The notes: generated by a model from the letters alone, not told the origin. A DNA stretch of 64,000 nt from Spirosoma oryzicola (GCF_021233055.1 NZ_CP089538.1:5038501-5102500); one strand, 5' to 3'. Shown: positions 34,801 to 43,147, counted from the first letter of the stretch. Made by a program: numbers and translations.

Positions 34801-35508
34801 CGTCAGAGGAAACAGATGATCTTTAAACGTGTAATAGCCGCCGTGCTGACCGTGACTGTACATGGGATGGTGCCCGGCAACCACCACGCGCCGATGGCGG
34901 TTCCGATACAGAATATCATCCAGTTGGGTCAGAAAGTCGGGTAACGTTTTTGCCCCACAGTCGGAGCCTTCGCCGGGCTTATCCCACGGATGCAGCCAGT
35001 ACTGCGTATCCATCAGCACAAGCGTGAGCGAATCCGACAACGGTATCTCCACCGGACCGGGGCAGCCATCGTTCGGAAAAAACACATCGTCGCGACCCGT
35101 ATACTGCCGCACAAAATCCTGCTGATTTTTAATGCGCTGCCAACCCTCACGCCCGCTTCTGTCCCAATCGTGGTTCCCCGGAATGGCAAAAATTCGGCCC
35201 GGAAAGGCGGTACGCAGGTCAAGCTGCTGGCTCATTCGCCGTTCGCCATCCGCACGGTCGGGGTGATCGGCATCAGGCAAGCCATGCTGATAGATATTAT
35301 CGCCCAGTAAAATCAGCGAACTGTTTGGTCCAGCCGTTTGTAGCTGAGCACGCAGTGTATTCAGGACAGGATCTTTACCATCGGGAACGGGTGCCCCGGC
35401 ATCACCCAACAGAAAAATCCGATAGGCTGTCTGCGCCCGGACAGCGGTCGTCTGCCCAACGAGCCAGCCAGTAATCGACAGAAAAACCAGCGAGTAAAAA
35501 AACTTCAT
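31849..35508 (-). CDS. Calcineurin-like phosphoesterase fused to a kinase-like segment and an outer-membrane beta-barrel
   Basis: A 1219-residue exported protein; the start at 35508 gives a clean signal peptide (MKFFYSLVFLSITGWLVGQ). Residues 27-340 are a calcineurin-like phosphoesterase with GDAG (Asp36), GDNIY (Asp70), GNHDWD (112-116), AGHHPMYSHG (211-220) and NGHDHN (292-297). Residues about 400-740 contain EYAIRSIEKYP (454-464), LFDMWVGDWDRHDDQW (583-598) and PRDRDQAFF (615-623), which resemble the lysine lobe, catalytic loop and metal motif of Fam20C/HipA/CotH-type kinases. Two RTX-like GGxGxD repeats follow (791-823), then a BamA/surface-antigen-like barrel (about 860-1219) ending in FFF. 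The kinase reading is inference. Confidence 0.85.
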   Translation of the reverse strand: MKFFYSLVFLSITGWLVGQTTAVRAQTAYRIFLLGDAGAPVPDGKDPVLNTLRAQLQTAGPNSSLILLGDNIYQHGLPDADHPDRADGERRMSQQLDLRTAFPGRIFAIPGNHDWDRSGREGWQRIKNQQDFVRQYTGRDDVFFPNDGCPGPVEIPLSDSLTLVLMDTQYWLHPWDKPGEGSDCGAKTLPDFLTQLDDILYRNRHRRVVVAGHHPMYSHGQHGGYYTFKDHLFPLTSLRKWLYIPLPVIGSIYPVYRSVFGSLQDLPNPVYRELRNGMVAVFNKYRNLIYTNGHDHNLQLIQRDSLYYLTSGSGSKEEAVKKARESLFAREQKGFARLDFGPGDQMTISFFAPSAESPTGELLYQKVIQLRPNVRSNSTGSVQKEPDSARVVPGARYAAGSVKRFWFGDNYRDVWTSPLTVPVLDLKKEQLVPTERGGGMQTLSLRLVDPKKREYAIRSIEKYPEKAIPTELRSGLANDIVQDQISASHPFGALAVAPLAEAAGVYHTNPRVVVTPDDTSMRDYQQVFANTLMLLEERADGNYKGTGLFGNTTKLYSTPKLLEKLQDDNDNRVDQRAVLRARLFDMWVGDWDRHDDQWRWASFKSGKGMRFEPVPRDRDQAFFVNEGILPKIASRRWLMPKIQGFDYKLRYAPGFNTNARFFDRSFLTEPGRADWLAMADSLRESLTDEKINSALRQLPEPSRGLTAETIAAKLRQRRADLAHYADEQYRFLAKAVDVVGSDKDELFDVTRRPDGQTDVVVYKLNKAEKATQVLYKRRFDAKETEEVRLYGLGGDDRFTLRGAAPEGSLVRIIGGKGDDVIIDSSSVRGLSRKTWVYDFRKNTTITGGSETRSRLSDNKAVNRYDRMAFRYDLTMPLASVQLNPDDGLFLGAGVLHRTQGFRKEPFSQQHRLLASHAFATDAFSFHYDGTFTDLLGKTDLVVNADIKAPNFVQNFFGIGNETVFNKERGVNYYRVRFDNWSLNALLQNRVGRATFFYGPAVERVEVDDEQRKFIQEYAQSIPNGERLFESFWYGGLKAGFTVDTRNNALLTTRGVLWRTALTAYKGLNSQTRPFTQLQSDLSFYASIRLPALLTIATRVGTSLNLSDNFEFFQASTLGGLTNLRGFRRTRFAGESAFFHNLDLRLRLLTIRTYLFPAYAGIVGFNDVGRVWVDGEKSSVWHHGYGGGIWLSPYNTAVISVLYALSREDRIPMLRVGFFF

Positions 35509-35703
35509 ACGAGCAACAAGTTGAAAATAGAGGATCAATTTTGCGGAGACTTCCATCACTACATTGTACCTGGTCAACGCGTTAGCCAGAAAATCGTGCC
35601 GATCAGGCAATACATCGTATGAAATTAACCTCGGCTACGTAACGGAATCCGTCTGTAATTCGTTACCTTGTAGCCTACCGGCAAGTTTAGTAAAACCAAC
35701 CGT

Positions 35704-36948
35704 ATGATCGCTCAGGAAACCACGCTGCTTCATCAAACCCGGATTTACGCCGAATCGTTGCTCAAGCAGCTTCCATTAGATTATACCTACCATAACCTGA
35801 GCCATACGCAGGCTGTGGTAGCCTTTGCCAACGACATTGCCGACCAGGAAGGGATATCCGATCATGACCGAGAAACGGTGCTTATTGCGGCATGGCTGCA
35901 TGATGTTGGCTATCGACAAGGCTGCGTCAACCACGAAGATACGGGTATTGATCTGGCGCGCCCCTTTCTGATTAAGCTGGGAATGCCCGCCCAACGCGTT
36001 GAGGAAGTAGCCACCTGCATTGAAGCGACCAAGATGCCGCAGTCGCCCAACGGGAATCGGCTGGCAGAAATCCTGTGCGATGCGGACCTCGGCCATTTGT
36101 CAACGCCCGATTTTCTGGAACGCAGTGAGCAGCTACGGCAGGAGTTGAAACGGACGGGCAACAAAATCAGCAAGAAAAAATGGCGTAAAAAGACGGCTGG
36201 GTTTCTGGAAAATCACCATTACTTTACCCACTACGGCCAAAGTGTATTGGCCCCTCGGCAGGCGGCTAATTTAGAGACGCTTCGCCAGCAGGTCGAAGAA
36301 GACGGTGACGAGGAAGACGATGATACAAAGCCTGATAAGCCGGGCAAACACGCAAAGAAAAGCAACCGGATCGACCAGCCATCCGGCAATTCACCAGTGG
36401 ATGGGCCTCCCAAAGCGCGTAAACCGGAACGGGGCATTGAAACAATGTTTCGTCTGACGTCCCAGAATCATTTTCAGTTGAGTGCGATGGCCGACACCAA
36501 AGCCAACATCATGATATCGATCAATACCATCGTTATCTCCCTAGTGCTCAGTATTCTGATCCGAAAGCTGGAAGATTGGCCTACCCTGACCATTCCGACC
36601 GTTATGTTTACTATAACGAGTGTTATCGCTACGGTACTGGCCGTGTTAGCGACCCGTCCTAACGTAACGAGCGGTACATCCTCCCGCGAGGACATCGAGA
36701 ACAAGACGGCGAACTTGCTTTTCTTCGGTAATTTTCACCAGATGGACCTTGCGGATTATGAATGGGGGATGCGCCGGATGATGGACGACGCCGACTTTCT
36801 ATACGCCAGCATGATCCGCGACATTTACTTTCTGGGAAAAGTGCTGGGTAAGAAATACAAGCTACTCCGCTGGTCTTACTCGGTCTTTATGTTCGGATTG
36901 ATTGCGTCGGTACTGGCCTTCGGCGTAGCAGCGTACGTAAGCCGGTAA
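35704..36948 (+). CDS. HD-domain protein fused to a PycTM/DUF5706 membrane domain
   Basis: A 414-residue two-part protein. Residues 1-190 are an HD phosphohydrolase domain: His34 in YHNLSHTQ, the HD pair 66-67 in AWLHDVGY, His77 and Asp126 in CDADLGHL. An acidic and basic linker (about 195-242) leads to a domain of the Pycsar-effector type (DUF5706): NHFQLSAMADTKANIMISIN, then helices at 269-287, 296-317 and 392-412. In Pycsar defence such TM effectors respond to cCMP or cUMP and damage the membrane. HD fusions also occur as apparent core genes in Bacteroidota, so a defence role is not assured. It is monocistronic. Confidence 0.86.
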   Translation: MIAQETTLLHQTRIYAESLLKQLPLDYTYHNLSHTQAVVAFANDIADQEGISDHDRETVLIAAWLHDVGYRQGCVNHEDTGIDLARPFLIKLGMPAQRVEEVATCIEATKMPQSPNGNRLAEILCDADLGHLSTPDFLERSEQLRQELKRTGNKISKKKWRKKTAGFLENHHYFTHYGQSVLAPRQAANLETLRQQVEEDGDEEDDDTKPDKPGKHAKKSNRIDQPSGNSPVDGPPKARKPERGIETMFRLTSQNHFQLSAMADTKANIMISINTIVISLVLSILIRKLEDWPTLTIPTVMFTITSVIATVLAVLATRPNVTSGTSSREDIENKTANLLFFGNFHQMDLADYEWGMRRMMDDADFLYASMIRDIYFLGKVLGKKYKLLRWSYSVFMFGLIASVLAFGVAAYVSR

Positions 36949-37073
36949 CGGTAGCGTCTGTTTGGCAGTAGCGTCAGCCAGCAAAATAGTATTTGGTGAT
37001 TGGTCGGATAAAGGGTGCATACTAGTCTGATTTGCGCTTTTTTGTTAGCTTCGCCTACCCAATCATCAAACGT

Positions 37074-38459
37074 ATGCAGTCAAAAGTAATATTTCCTCTT
37101 TTAGTAGCTTCCTTTCTTTCTTCTCCCCTATTAAATGCGCAAACTATCCTAAACCGCGATTCGCAGATTAGCGATCTGGTTGGTCAGGTTTCGGCTGATA
37201 GTTTACGGGCGCACATCGACGGACTGGTTAGTTTTGGCACACGTCACACGCTTAGTGTACCCATGAGTGCCAACGAGCAGGCAGGCAAGCGAGGACTGGG
37301 TGCCGCCCGCCAGTGGATTCTGGGTAAGTTCAACCAATACGCCAAGCAGTCCGGTGGCCGGTTGACCGCTACGCTTGATACCTGGACACTTCAGCCCGAT
37401 GGCCGCCGGGTCGATAAGCCAGCCAACATGGGCAACGTGATGGCAACGCTGAAAGGCACCGATCCGAACGACGACCGCATTTTCATTGTGCAGGGCCATA
37501 TGGACAGCCGCGTCACGAATGTCATGAACCGGGAATCCGACGCACCCGGCGCTAACGACGACGGTTCGGGCACGGCTGCGGTGATTGAACTCTGCCGCGT
37601 GATGAGCAAATCATCGTTTCCGGCTACTGTCATTTTTGTAACGCTGACGGGTGAAGAACAGGGTCTTTTAGGCGCTGAACACCTATCGGAGCGGGCGATC
37701 AAAGAAAAATGGAACGTCGAGGGTGTACTCAACAACGACATCATGGGCAGCAACAATAGCTCTGATACGCGCATTATCGACAACACCCGGCTACGCGTGT
37801 TCAGCGAAGGACTACCCGGTTCGCTCCTGAAAGATACCACCGGTCGTATCGGACAGATTCGGCAGTTCGGTAACGAAAACGACGGGAAAGCCCGGACGCT
37901 GGCCCGCTACCTGAAAGAAGTTGGCGAACGTTACGTGGAAAACCTGGAAGTGGTGATGGTGTACCGCAACGACCGCTATCTGCGCGGGGGCGATCATACG
38001 CCGTACGTGCAGCGGGGGATTGCAGCCGTTCGCCTGACGGAGATGAACGAAAACTACGAGCACCAGCACCAGGATTTACGGACCCAGAACGGCATTGAGT
38101 ACGGCGACTACGCTAAATTTATGGACTTCGAATATCTCCGTAAAAATACGGCGGTAAATCTGGCGACACTGGCGAATCTGGCCAAATCGCCGTCGGTACC
38201 GCAGCAGGTTACGGTTGACGTTCGGAATCTGACCAACGCAACGGTCCTGTATTGGCAAGCACCGAAGACGGGCAAGGTGAAAGGCTACTACGTGCTGATG
38301 CGCGAAACCTACTGGCCTTTCTGGCAAAAGAAATTATTCACGACCAAGCTGGGCATGACCCTGCCTTACTCGAAAGACAATTATTACTTCGCCGTGCAGT
38401 CGGTCAGCGAAGACGGCAACGAAAGTTTACCTGTACTGCCTGTTCCGAATTTGAGGTAA
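37074..38459 (+). CDS. Secreted M28 family zinc metallopeptidase
   Basis: A 461-residue aminopeptidase-like enzyme of family M28. The start at 37074 gives a signal peptide (MQSKVIFPLLVASFLSSPLLNAQ). Zinc ligands are in VQGHMDSR (His, Asp), GANDDGSGTA (bridging Asp), LTGEEQGLLGAEHL (catalytic and binding Glu), NNDIMGS (Asp) and a C-terminal His near NENYEHQH. The last 75 residues form a fibronectin III-like beta domain. Exported peptide degradation is expected. Confidence 0.9.
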   Translation: MQSKVIFPLLVASFLSSPLLNAQTILNRDSQISDLVGQVSADSLRAHIDGLVSFGTRHTLSVPMSANEQAGKRGLGAARQWILGKFNQYAKQSGGRLTATLDTWTLQPDGRRVDKPANMGNVMATLKGTDPNDDRIFIVQGHMDSRVTNVMNRESDAPGANDDGSGTAAVIELCRVMSKSSFPATVIFVTLTGEEQGLLGAEHLSERAIKEKWNVEGVLNNDIMGSNNSSDTRIIDNTRLRVFSEGLPGSLLKDTTGRIGQIRQFGNENDGKARTLARYLKEVGERYVENLEVVMVYRNDRYLRGGDHTPYVQRGIAAVRLTEMNENYEHQHQDLRTQNGIEYGDYAKFMDFEYLRKNTAVNLATLANLAKSPSVPQQVTVDVRNLTNATVLYWQAPKTGKVKGYYVLMRETYWPFWQKKLFTTKLGMTLPYSKDNYYFAVQSVSEDGNESLPVLPVPNLR

Positions 38460-38833
38460 TATAATTTAACCACAGAGGCACAAAGACTATATTCTTTAGC
38501 CTGATTAAAGTCTGTCTAAAAATTTGTGTTTGATCCGTTTTTGTCATCCCGAGGCACGAGGGATCTTCGCTAAAAAAAATTGGGTCGGTTAGCGGAGATC
38601 CCTCGTGCCTCGGGATGACAAAACCACCTGTATCAGTTCGTCAGGACAAAACTTAGACAACGCTTAAACTTTCTAGAAGTTAGTCTAAATCGGTGTTTTT
38701 GTCATGGCTCTGGCCACCCGGCCCGAGGAACAGAAGTTTAAACAGGTTCATTAAAAGCAGCTCTGTGTTCTTTTCCCTCTGTGGTTACTAGTTTTTGTTT
38801 AACTACGATTGATACAAGTAGACCGTGCCACCT
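38460..38833. repeat. Nested intergenic repeat element between the M28 and class V aminotransferase genes
   Basis: This 374-base gap holds no gene. Outer inverted arms TAACCACAGAGG (38467-38478) and CCTCTGTGGTTA (38776-38787) enclose a second, longer palindrome: 34-nt arms 38539-38572 and 38590-38623 (TTTTGTCATCCCGAGGCACG...), with a single G-T mismatch and a 17-nt loop. A degenerate second start of the same unit (GTCTAAA...GTTTTTGTCAT) occurs at 38683-38705, as a direct repeat of 38514-38547. It looks like layered insertions of small palindromic repeats. No coding or transposase sequence and no target duplication was identified. Confidence 0.7.
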
Positions 38834-40090
38834 ATGTCTTCCCTCTCCAAGCGCCAGTTTCTAAAATCTCTCGCCGGTACAGCCGCTTTGTCAACCTGGT
38901 CAGGTCTGGATAAGGCATTGGCCAGCGCAGCCGCAACACCAGCTCCCCTTCTAGCCGAGCAGGAAGATTTTTGGGCTAAGATTCGGACGTTGTATCCGGT
39001 CACAAACGACTTTATTCAACTCGAAAACGGCTACTATTCACTGGCCGCACAACCGGTGCTGGACCGTTATGTACAACACATTCAGCAGGTCAACGCTGTT
39101 TCGTCATATTACATGCGGACGCGCCAGTTCGATGATAAACGGGCTTCGAAAACCCAACTGGCAACATTGCTGGGCTGCTCCCCCGACGAGTTGATCATTA
39201 CCCGCAACACCACTGAATCGCTGGATACGGTGATCGCCGGAATAAACTGGAAAGCAGGTGACGAGGCCGTGATGGCCGAACAGGATTACGGAGCCATGCT
39301 TGATATGTTTCGGCTTCAGGCCCGTCGATATGGTACCGTAAACCGTCTTGTATCCCTGCCTAACCATCCGCAATCCGACGACGAAATTGTGAGTCTGTAC
39401 GAGCAAGCGATCACGCCAAAAACGCGTCTGCTGATGGTGTGTCACATGGTGAATATTACGGGTCAGATTATGCCGATCCGCCTGGCGCACCGGCATGGCG
39501 TTGAGGTATTGGTTGATGGTGCTCACGCGTTTGCGCAACTGGCATTTACGATGCCCGATCTGGGCGGTTGCGATTACTACGCCAGCAGCCTCCACAAATG
39601 GCTGGGCACACCGCTAGGCGCGGGTATTCTGTACGTGAGGAAAGACAAAATTTCGTCGCTCTGGCCTTTGTTTGCCGACAGTAGCATGCCCGACGATGAT
39701 ATTCGCAAACTGAACCATACCGGAACCTACCCCGTTGCCACCGATCTGGCCATTCAGGACGCGATTCGCTTCCACGAACGTATTGGTATTGAACGAAAGG
39801 AAGCGCGGCTTCGCTACCTGCAACGCTACTGGACCGACCAGATTCGTCACCATCCGAACATTGTACTGAATACGCCCGAATCGCCAACTCGCTCCTGCGC
39901 CATCGCCAACGTAGGTATAGCCACCATAAAACCAGCCGACCTATCGAAACGCCTGTTCGAGAACTATAAAATCTTCACCGTAGCCATCGACAACGCCAAC
40001 GTGCATGGCGTACGCGTTACCCCCCATCTGTACACCACCACCGCCGAACTGGACAGCTTTGTGAAAGCATTGAAGGAACTGGCAGCCTAA
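38834..40090 (+). CDS. Secreted class V aminotransferase (isopenicillin-N epimerase-like)
   Basis: A 418-residue PLP enzyme of the class V fold. The N-terminus (SLSKRQFLKSLAGTAALSTW) is a Tat-like signal with Lys-Arg rather than two Arg; the ATG at 38834 is used, with GTG at 38825 as a poorer option. The PLP Lys is at about residue 255 in YYASSLHKWLGTPLG, and the cofactor Asp is in VEVLVDGAHAFAQ. Members range from cysteine desulfurase-like to epimerase-like enzymes; the substrate is unknown. The predicted periplasmic site is unusual for a PLP enzyme. Confidence 0.85.
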   Translation: MSSLSKRQFLKSLAGTAALSTWSGLDKALASAAATPAPLLAEQEDFWAKIRTLYPVTNDFIQLENGYYSLAAQPVLDRYVQHIQQVNAVSSYYMRTRQFDDKRASKTQLATLLGCSPDELIITRNTTESLDTVIAGINWKAGDEAVMAEQDYGAMLDMFRLQARRYGTVNRLVSLPNHPQSDDEIVSLYEQAITPKTRLLMVCHMVNITGQIMPIRLAHRHGVEVLVDGAHAFAQLAFTMPDLGGCDYYASSLHKWLGTPLGAGILYVRKDKISSLWPLFADSSMPDDDIRKLNHTGTYPVATDLAIQDAIRFHERIGIERKEARLRYLQRYWTDQIRHHPNIVLNTPESPTRSCAIANVGIATIKPADLSKRLFENYKIFTVAIDNANVHGVRVTPHLYTTTAELDSFVKALKELAA

Positions 40091-40256
40091 ACTGACAGAC
40101 GCAGAATAGGACACAAACTAACTTTTTTATCCTATTCGCTGACGCTAGAGCAACAATAACCCGTATTTGGGCGTAGTGTACGTATATAGTTTGTTCTTTT
40201 TTGTAGTTTACACCCACATACTCCAGTCACAGCTCTGACTCCAAAATCAAATTACT

Positions 40257-40712
40257 ATGAAGCGTTACATCTATTTACTCTGCCTGTCGGTTTCTCTTAT
40301 TGGGCTAAGCTCCTGTAGCAAAAACAATGATCCTGCGCCAGTTTCACCTGTAGTTGGCCGTTGGGAATTGAACCGGGGATTATTGAGCGGGTTTCCTTCT
40401 AGCGCCGGATTTAATGGGGAAGCTATTGACTTATATTATGTTGAGACGGTTGGCTCGACAATAGATGTGTATGCAGATAATACATTCAATGAAAACTTCC
40501 GACAAGTCACGGTTACCGATGGAGGAGGTACATGGGCATTCAACAATAACCAGCTAACCCTGACATACGATGCTGGTGGCCAGGCAACGTATAATTACAG
40601 CAAAAACAAAAATATTGAAGAGCTTGCAGCAACTGCTCCTGTAAGCTATACAGTTCCGGTTTCCACCACCGCAAATGTCACTGGTCAGTTACAACTGATA
40701 TACCGGAAATAG
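40257..40712 (+). CDS. Putative lipoprotein, lipocalin-like
   Basis: A 151-residue protein with a lipoprotein signal (lipobox LSSC, Cys20) and a short beta-rich mature part: VVGRWELNRG, VYADNTFNENF and GGGTWAFNNNQLTLTYD are typical of Bacteroidota lipocalin-like domains. Ligand unknown. Codon use is richer in A and T than in the flanking genes. A terminator follows. Confidence 0.75.
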   Translation: MKRYIYLLCLSVSLIGLSSCSKNNDPAPVSPVVGRWELNRGLLSGFPSSAGFNGEAIDLYYVETVGSTIDVYADNTFNENFRQVTVTDGGGTWAFNNNQLTLTYDAGGQATYNYSKNKNIEELAATAPVSYTVPVSTTANVTGQLQLIYRK

Positions 40713-40731
40713 TTGTTTTTTCTTTTTATTC

Positions 40732-40765
40732 AAAAAAGCCGGTGGGGTTTCCTACCGGCTTTTTT
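40732..40765 (+). terminator. Intrinsic terminator after the lipocalin-like gene
   Basis: AAAAAAGCCGGT (40732-40743) pairs with ACCGGCTTTTTT (40754-40765) across a 10-nt loop, ending in a T-run. It separates the lipoprotein gene from the S9 peptidase gene and rules out the longer upstream start for the latter. Confidence 0.85.
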
Positions 40766-40817
40766 GCGTATTTTGGGTGCTTCTTTTACGTACTCCTCTA
40801 TCTTATCGAACGCTGTT

Positions 40818-42815
40818 ATGCCCAATCGTTCTTTACTTCTCGCTCTCGCTACGCTGACCAGTTTGAGCGGTCTTGCGCAGACACCTATTAAAAAACGGCC
40901 CATCAATTCGACAGATATCTACCGGCTTCACACGCTCAGCGATCCGCAGGTATCACCCGACGGCAAATGGATTGTCTACGGCTTATCGACGGTCGATACC
41001 ACGAAAGACAAACGCAATGCCGACCTCTGGATGACCAGCTGGGACGGTAAAGAATCGGTCCAGATTACGAACGGGCCGGATAGCGAGTCAAAAGCGCGCT
41101 TTAGTCCCGATGGTAAATACATTTCGTTTGTGTCGGCGCGGCAGGGTGCTACCAAAGGCCAGATCTGGCTTATGGACCGCCGGGGTGGTGAAGCCAAGAA
41201 ACTCACCGACCTGAAAACGGATCTAGACGAGTACGTGTGGTCGCCGGATGGCAAGAAGCTGGCCCTCGTTCTGCAAGACCCCGATTACGCTGATTCGGCC
41301 AAGACCAAGGTTCGTAAGCCGTACGTCCTCGACCGGTATCATTTCAAAGCTGATATGAAAGGCTATCTGGAAAAAGGCTCAACGCATCTGTACGTCTACG
41401 ACATTGCCACGAAGAAACTGGATACGCTGACGACCGGTGCGCATGATGAAACATCGCCCGTTTGGTCGCCGGATGGCTCGCAGTTGGCGTTCGTCAGCAA
41501 CCGAACCGATGACCCTGACCGGAATCAGAATACCGATATTTACGTCATCGACGCCCGCAAAGGAGCGACAATGAAGCAACTGACAACCTGGGCGGGCTCT
41601 GATAACAGTCCGGTCTGGAGTCCCGACGGCAAACGGATCGCTTATGTACGCTCCACGGCTTCGGGCAACTTTCTGATGTACGATCAGCCGGTACTGGCCG
41701 TCATCAACCAGGATGGTGGCGAACCAAAATTGCTGTCGAAAACGCTGGATCGCCCCGTCCGTAATCCAAAATGGGCTAAAGATGGGCAAACCATTGGCGT
41801 GCTGGTACTGGATGACCGCCAAACCTACGTTGGTCAATACGCGCTTGCGGATGGAAAATTCACCAAACTAATTGGCGGCAATCGGTCGTTCAGCGATCTG
41901 GAAGCCATCTCCGCTGGCAACTGGATGACGGTATCGAGCGATCCGCAAACGCCGTCTGAACTATACGCCCTTGAGAACGGAAACCTGCGTCGGCTCACGC
42001 ACGTGCATGATGCATTCCTGGCCCCGCTTGAACTAGCCACGGTCGAAGGCTTCACGTCGAAAAGCAAAGATGGTGCGCAGGTATCGAACATCCTGTTTAA
42101 ACCCGCCAATACGCCTGCCAACAAGAAACTGCCTACCATTTTCTACATCCACGGCGGACCCGTTTCGCAGGATGAGTTTTCGTTTGACCTGACCCGGCAG
42201 TTGTTATCGGCGGGCGGTTATGCGGTGGTAGCCGTCAACTATCGCGGCAGCAATGGCCGGGGTATCGACTATACCAAAGCGATTTACTCGGATTGGGGAA
42301 ACAAAGAGGTGCTGGACATTCTGGGCGCTACCGATTACGTAGTCGAAAAAGGCATTGCGGACCCTGACCGGCTGGGCATAGGTGGATGGAGTTACGGCGG
42401 TATTCTGACCAACTACACCATCGCTACCGATACGCGTTTCAAAGCAGCCGCGAGTGGGGCCGGTAGCTCGCTTCAACTATCGATGTACGGCGTTGACCAG
42501 TACACCAACCAGTACGAAAGCGAGTTGGGCGCTCCCTGGAAAAACACCGACAAATGGTTAAAATTGTCGTACCCCTTCCTGAAAGCCGACCGGATTAAAA
42601 CGCCTACGTTATTTATGGCGGGCGAAAAAGATTTCAACGTACCGTCGTCGGGGAGTGAGCAAATGTTCCAGGCACTGCGGTCGTTGGGCATCCCGACGCA
42701 ACTGATTATTTACCCAGGCCAGTTTCACGGGATCACGATTCCCAGCTACCAGAAAGACCGGGTTGACCGGTATCTGCAATGGTTCGATAAGTACCTGAAG
42801 CCGAAAACACTGTAA
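40818..42815 (+). CDS. Secreted S9 family prolyl oligopeptidase-type peptidase
   Basis: A 665-residue serine peptidase: signal peptide, an N-terminal beta-propeller with PD40 repeats (SPDGKWIVYGL, SPDGKYISFVS, SPDGSQLAFVSN, SPDGKRIAYVRS) and a C-terminal alpha/beta-hydrolase domain. The triad is visible: Ser in GGWSYGGILTNY, Asp in AGEKDFNVPS and His in PGQFHGI. The start at 40818 puts the signal (MPNRSLLLALATLTSLSGLAQ) first; the frame upstream runs through a terminator. It trims peptides in the periplasm. Confidence 0.93.
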   Translation: MPNRSLLLALATLTSLSGLAQTPIKKRPINSTDIYRLHTLSDPQVSPDGKWIVYGLSTVDTTKDKRNADLWMTSWDGKESVQITNGPDSESKARFSPDGKYISFVSARQGATKGQIWLMDRRGGEAKKLTDLKTDLDEYVWSPDGKKLALVLQDPDYADSAKTKVRKPYVLDRYHFKADMKGYLEKGSTHLYVYDIATKKLDTLTTGAHDETSPVWSPDGSQLAFVSNRTDDPDRNQNTDIYVIDARKGATMKQLTTWAGSDNSPVWSPDGKRIAYVRSTASGNFLMYDQPVLAVINQDGGEPKLLSKTLDRPVRNPKWAKDGQTIGVLVLDDRQTYVGQYALADGKFTKLIGGNRSFSDLEAISAGNWMTVSSDPQTPSELYALENGNLRRLTHVHDAFLAPLELATVEGFTSKSKDGAQVSNILFKPANTPANKKLPTIFYIHGGPVSQDEFSFDLTRQLLSAGGYAVVAVNYRGSNGRGIDYTKAIYSDWGNKEVLDILGATDYVVEKGIADPDRLGIGGWSYGGILTNYTIATDTRFKAAASGAGSSLQLSMYGVDQYTNQYESELGAPWKNTDKWLKLSYPFLKADRIKTPTLFMAGEKDFNVPSSGSEQMFQALRSLGIPTQLIIYPGQFHGITIPSYQKDRVDRYLQWFDKYLKPKTL

Positions 42816-43147
42816 TTTTTATTCTGACAATCAAAAAAGGGTTCGGTGTTGATGGTTCGTGCAAATTAAGAACCGCACGAACCATCGACACCGAACCCTT
42901 CTGTTTTCGCAAGAGTACTCACAAAAGGTCACCACGAACAACAAATACTATTTCTTCTGTCCATATAAGAATAACCAATGTAAATTCCGAAAAATAGACT
43001 ATTCTTAAAATTAAATTATTATCAATTCTAGTTAGAAAACGCTTTTATTCGAATTAATTCGTACTTTCACAACACCCTATCTACTAAGGAATTACAATTT
43101 GGTTTACTTTTATTTTATCGCAGATAAATACAAAAAAGCCTATACTC
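42816..43147. other. 332-base intergenic region with hairpin and AT-rich leader
   Basis: The first part holds a large hairpin (see 42837-42900). From about 42950 to 43147 the sequence is distinctly AT-rich and carries no frame; it is the presumed promoter region of the two-gene aminotransferase/oxidase unit. I could not find a full TTG/TAnnTTTG promoter match there. Confidence 0.5.
42837..42900 (+). terminator. Long hairpin, probable terminator of the S9 peptidase gene
   Basis: AAGGGTTCGGTGTTGATGGT... (42837-42862) pairs with 42875-42900 over 26 bases with one mismatch and a 12-nt loop, followed by CTGTTTT. The stem is much longer than needed for termination, so a repeat origin is possible. 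Confidence 0.65.

Noticed and set aside
30455..36948. A canonical Pycsar operon
   Set aside because: The cyclase is a membrane type, the genes are not adjacent or cotranscribed, and the effector carries an HD domain. It is kept only as a hypothesis.
38467..38787. Insertion sequence or MITE with target duplication
   Set aside because: The inverted ends are only 12 bp, no transposase is present and no flanking direct duplication could be seen; reported as a repeat instead.
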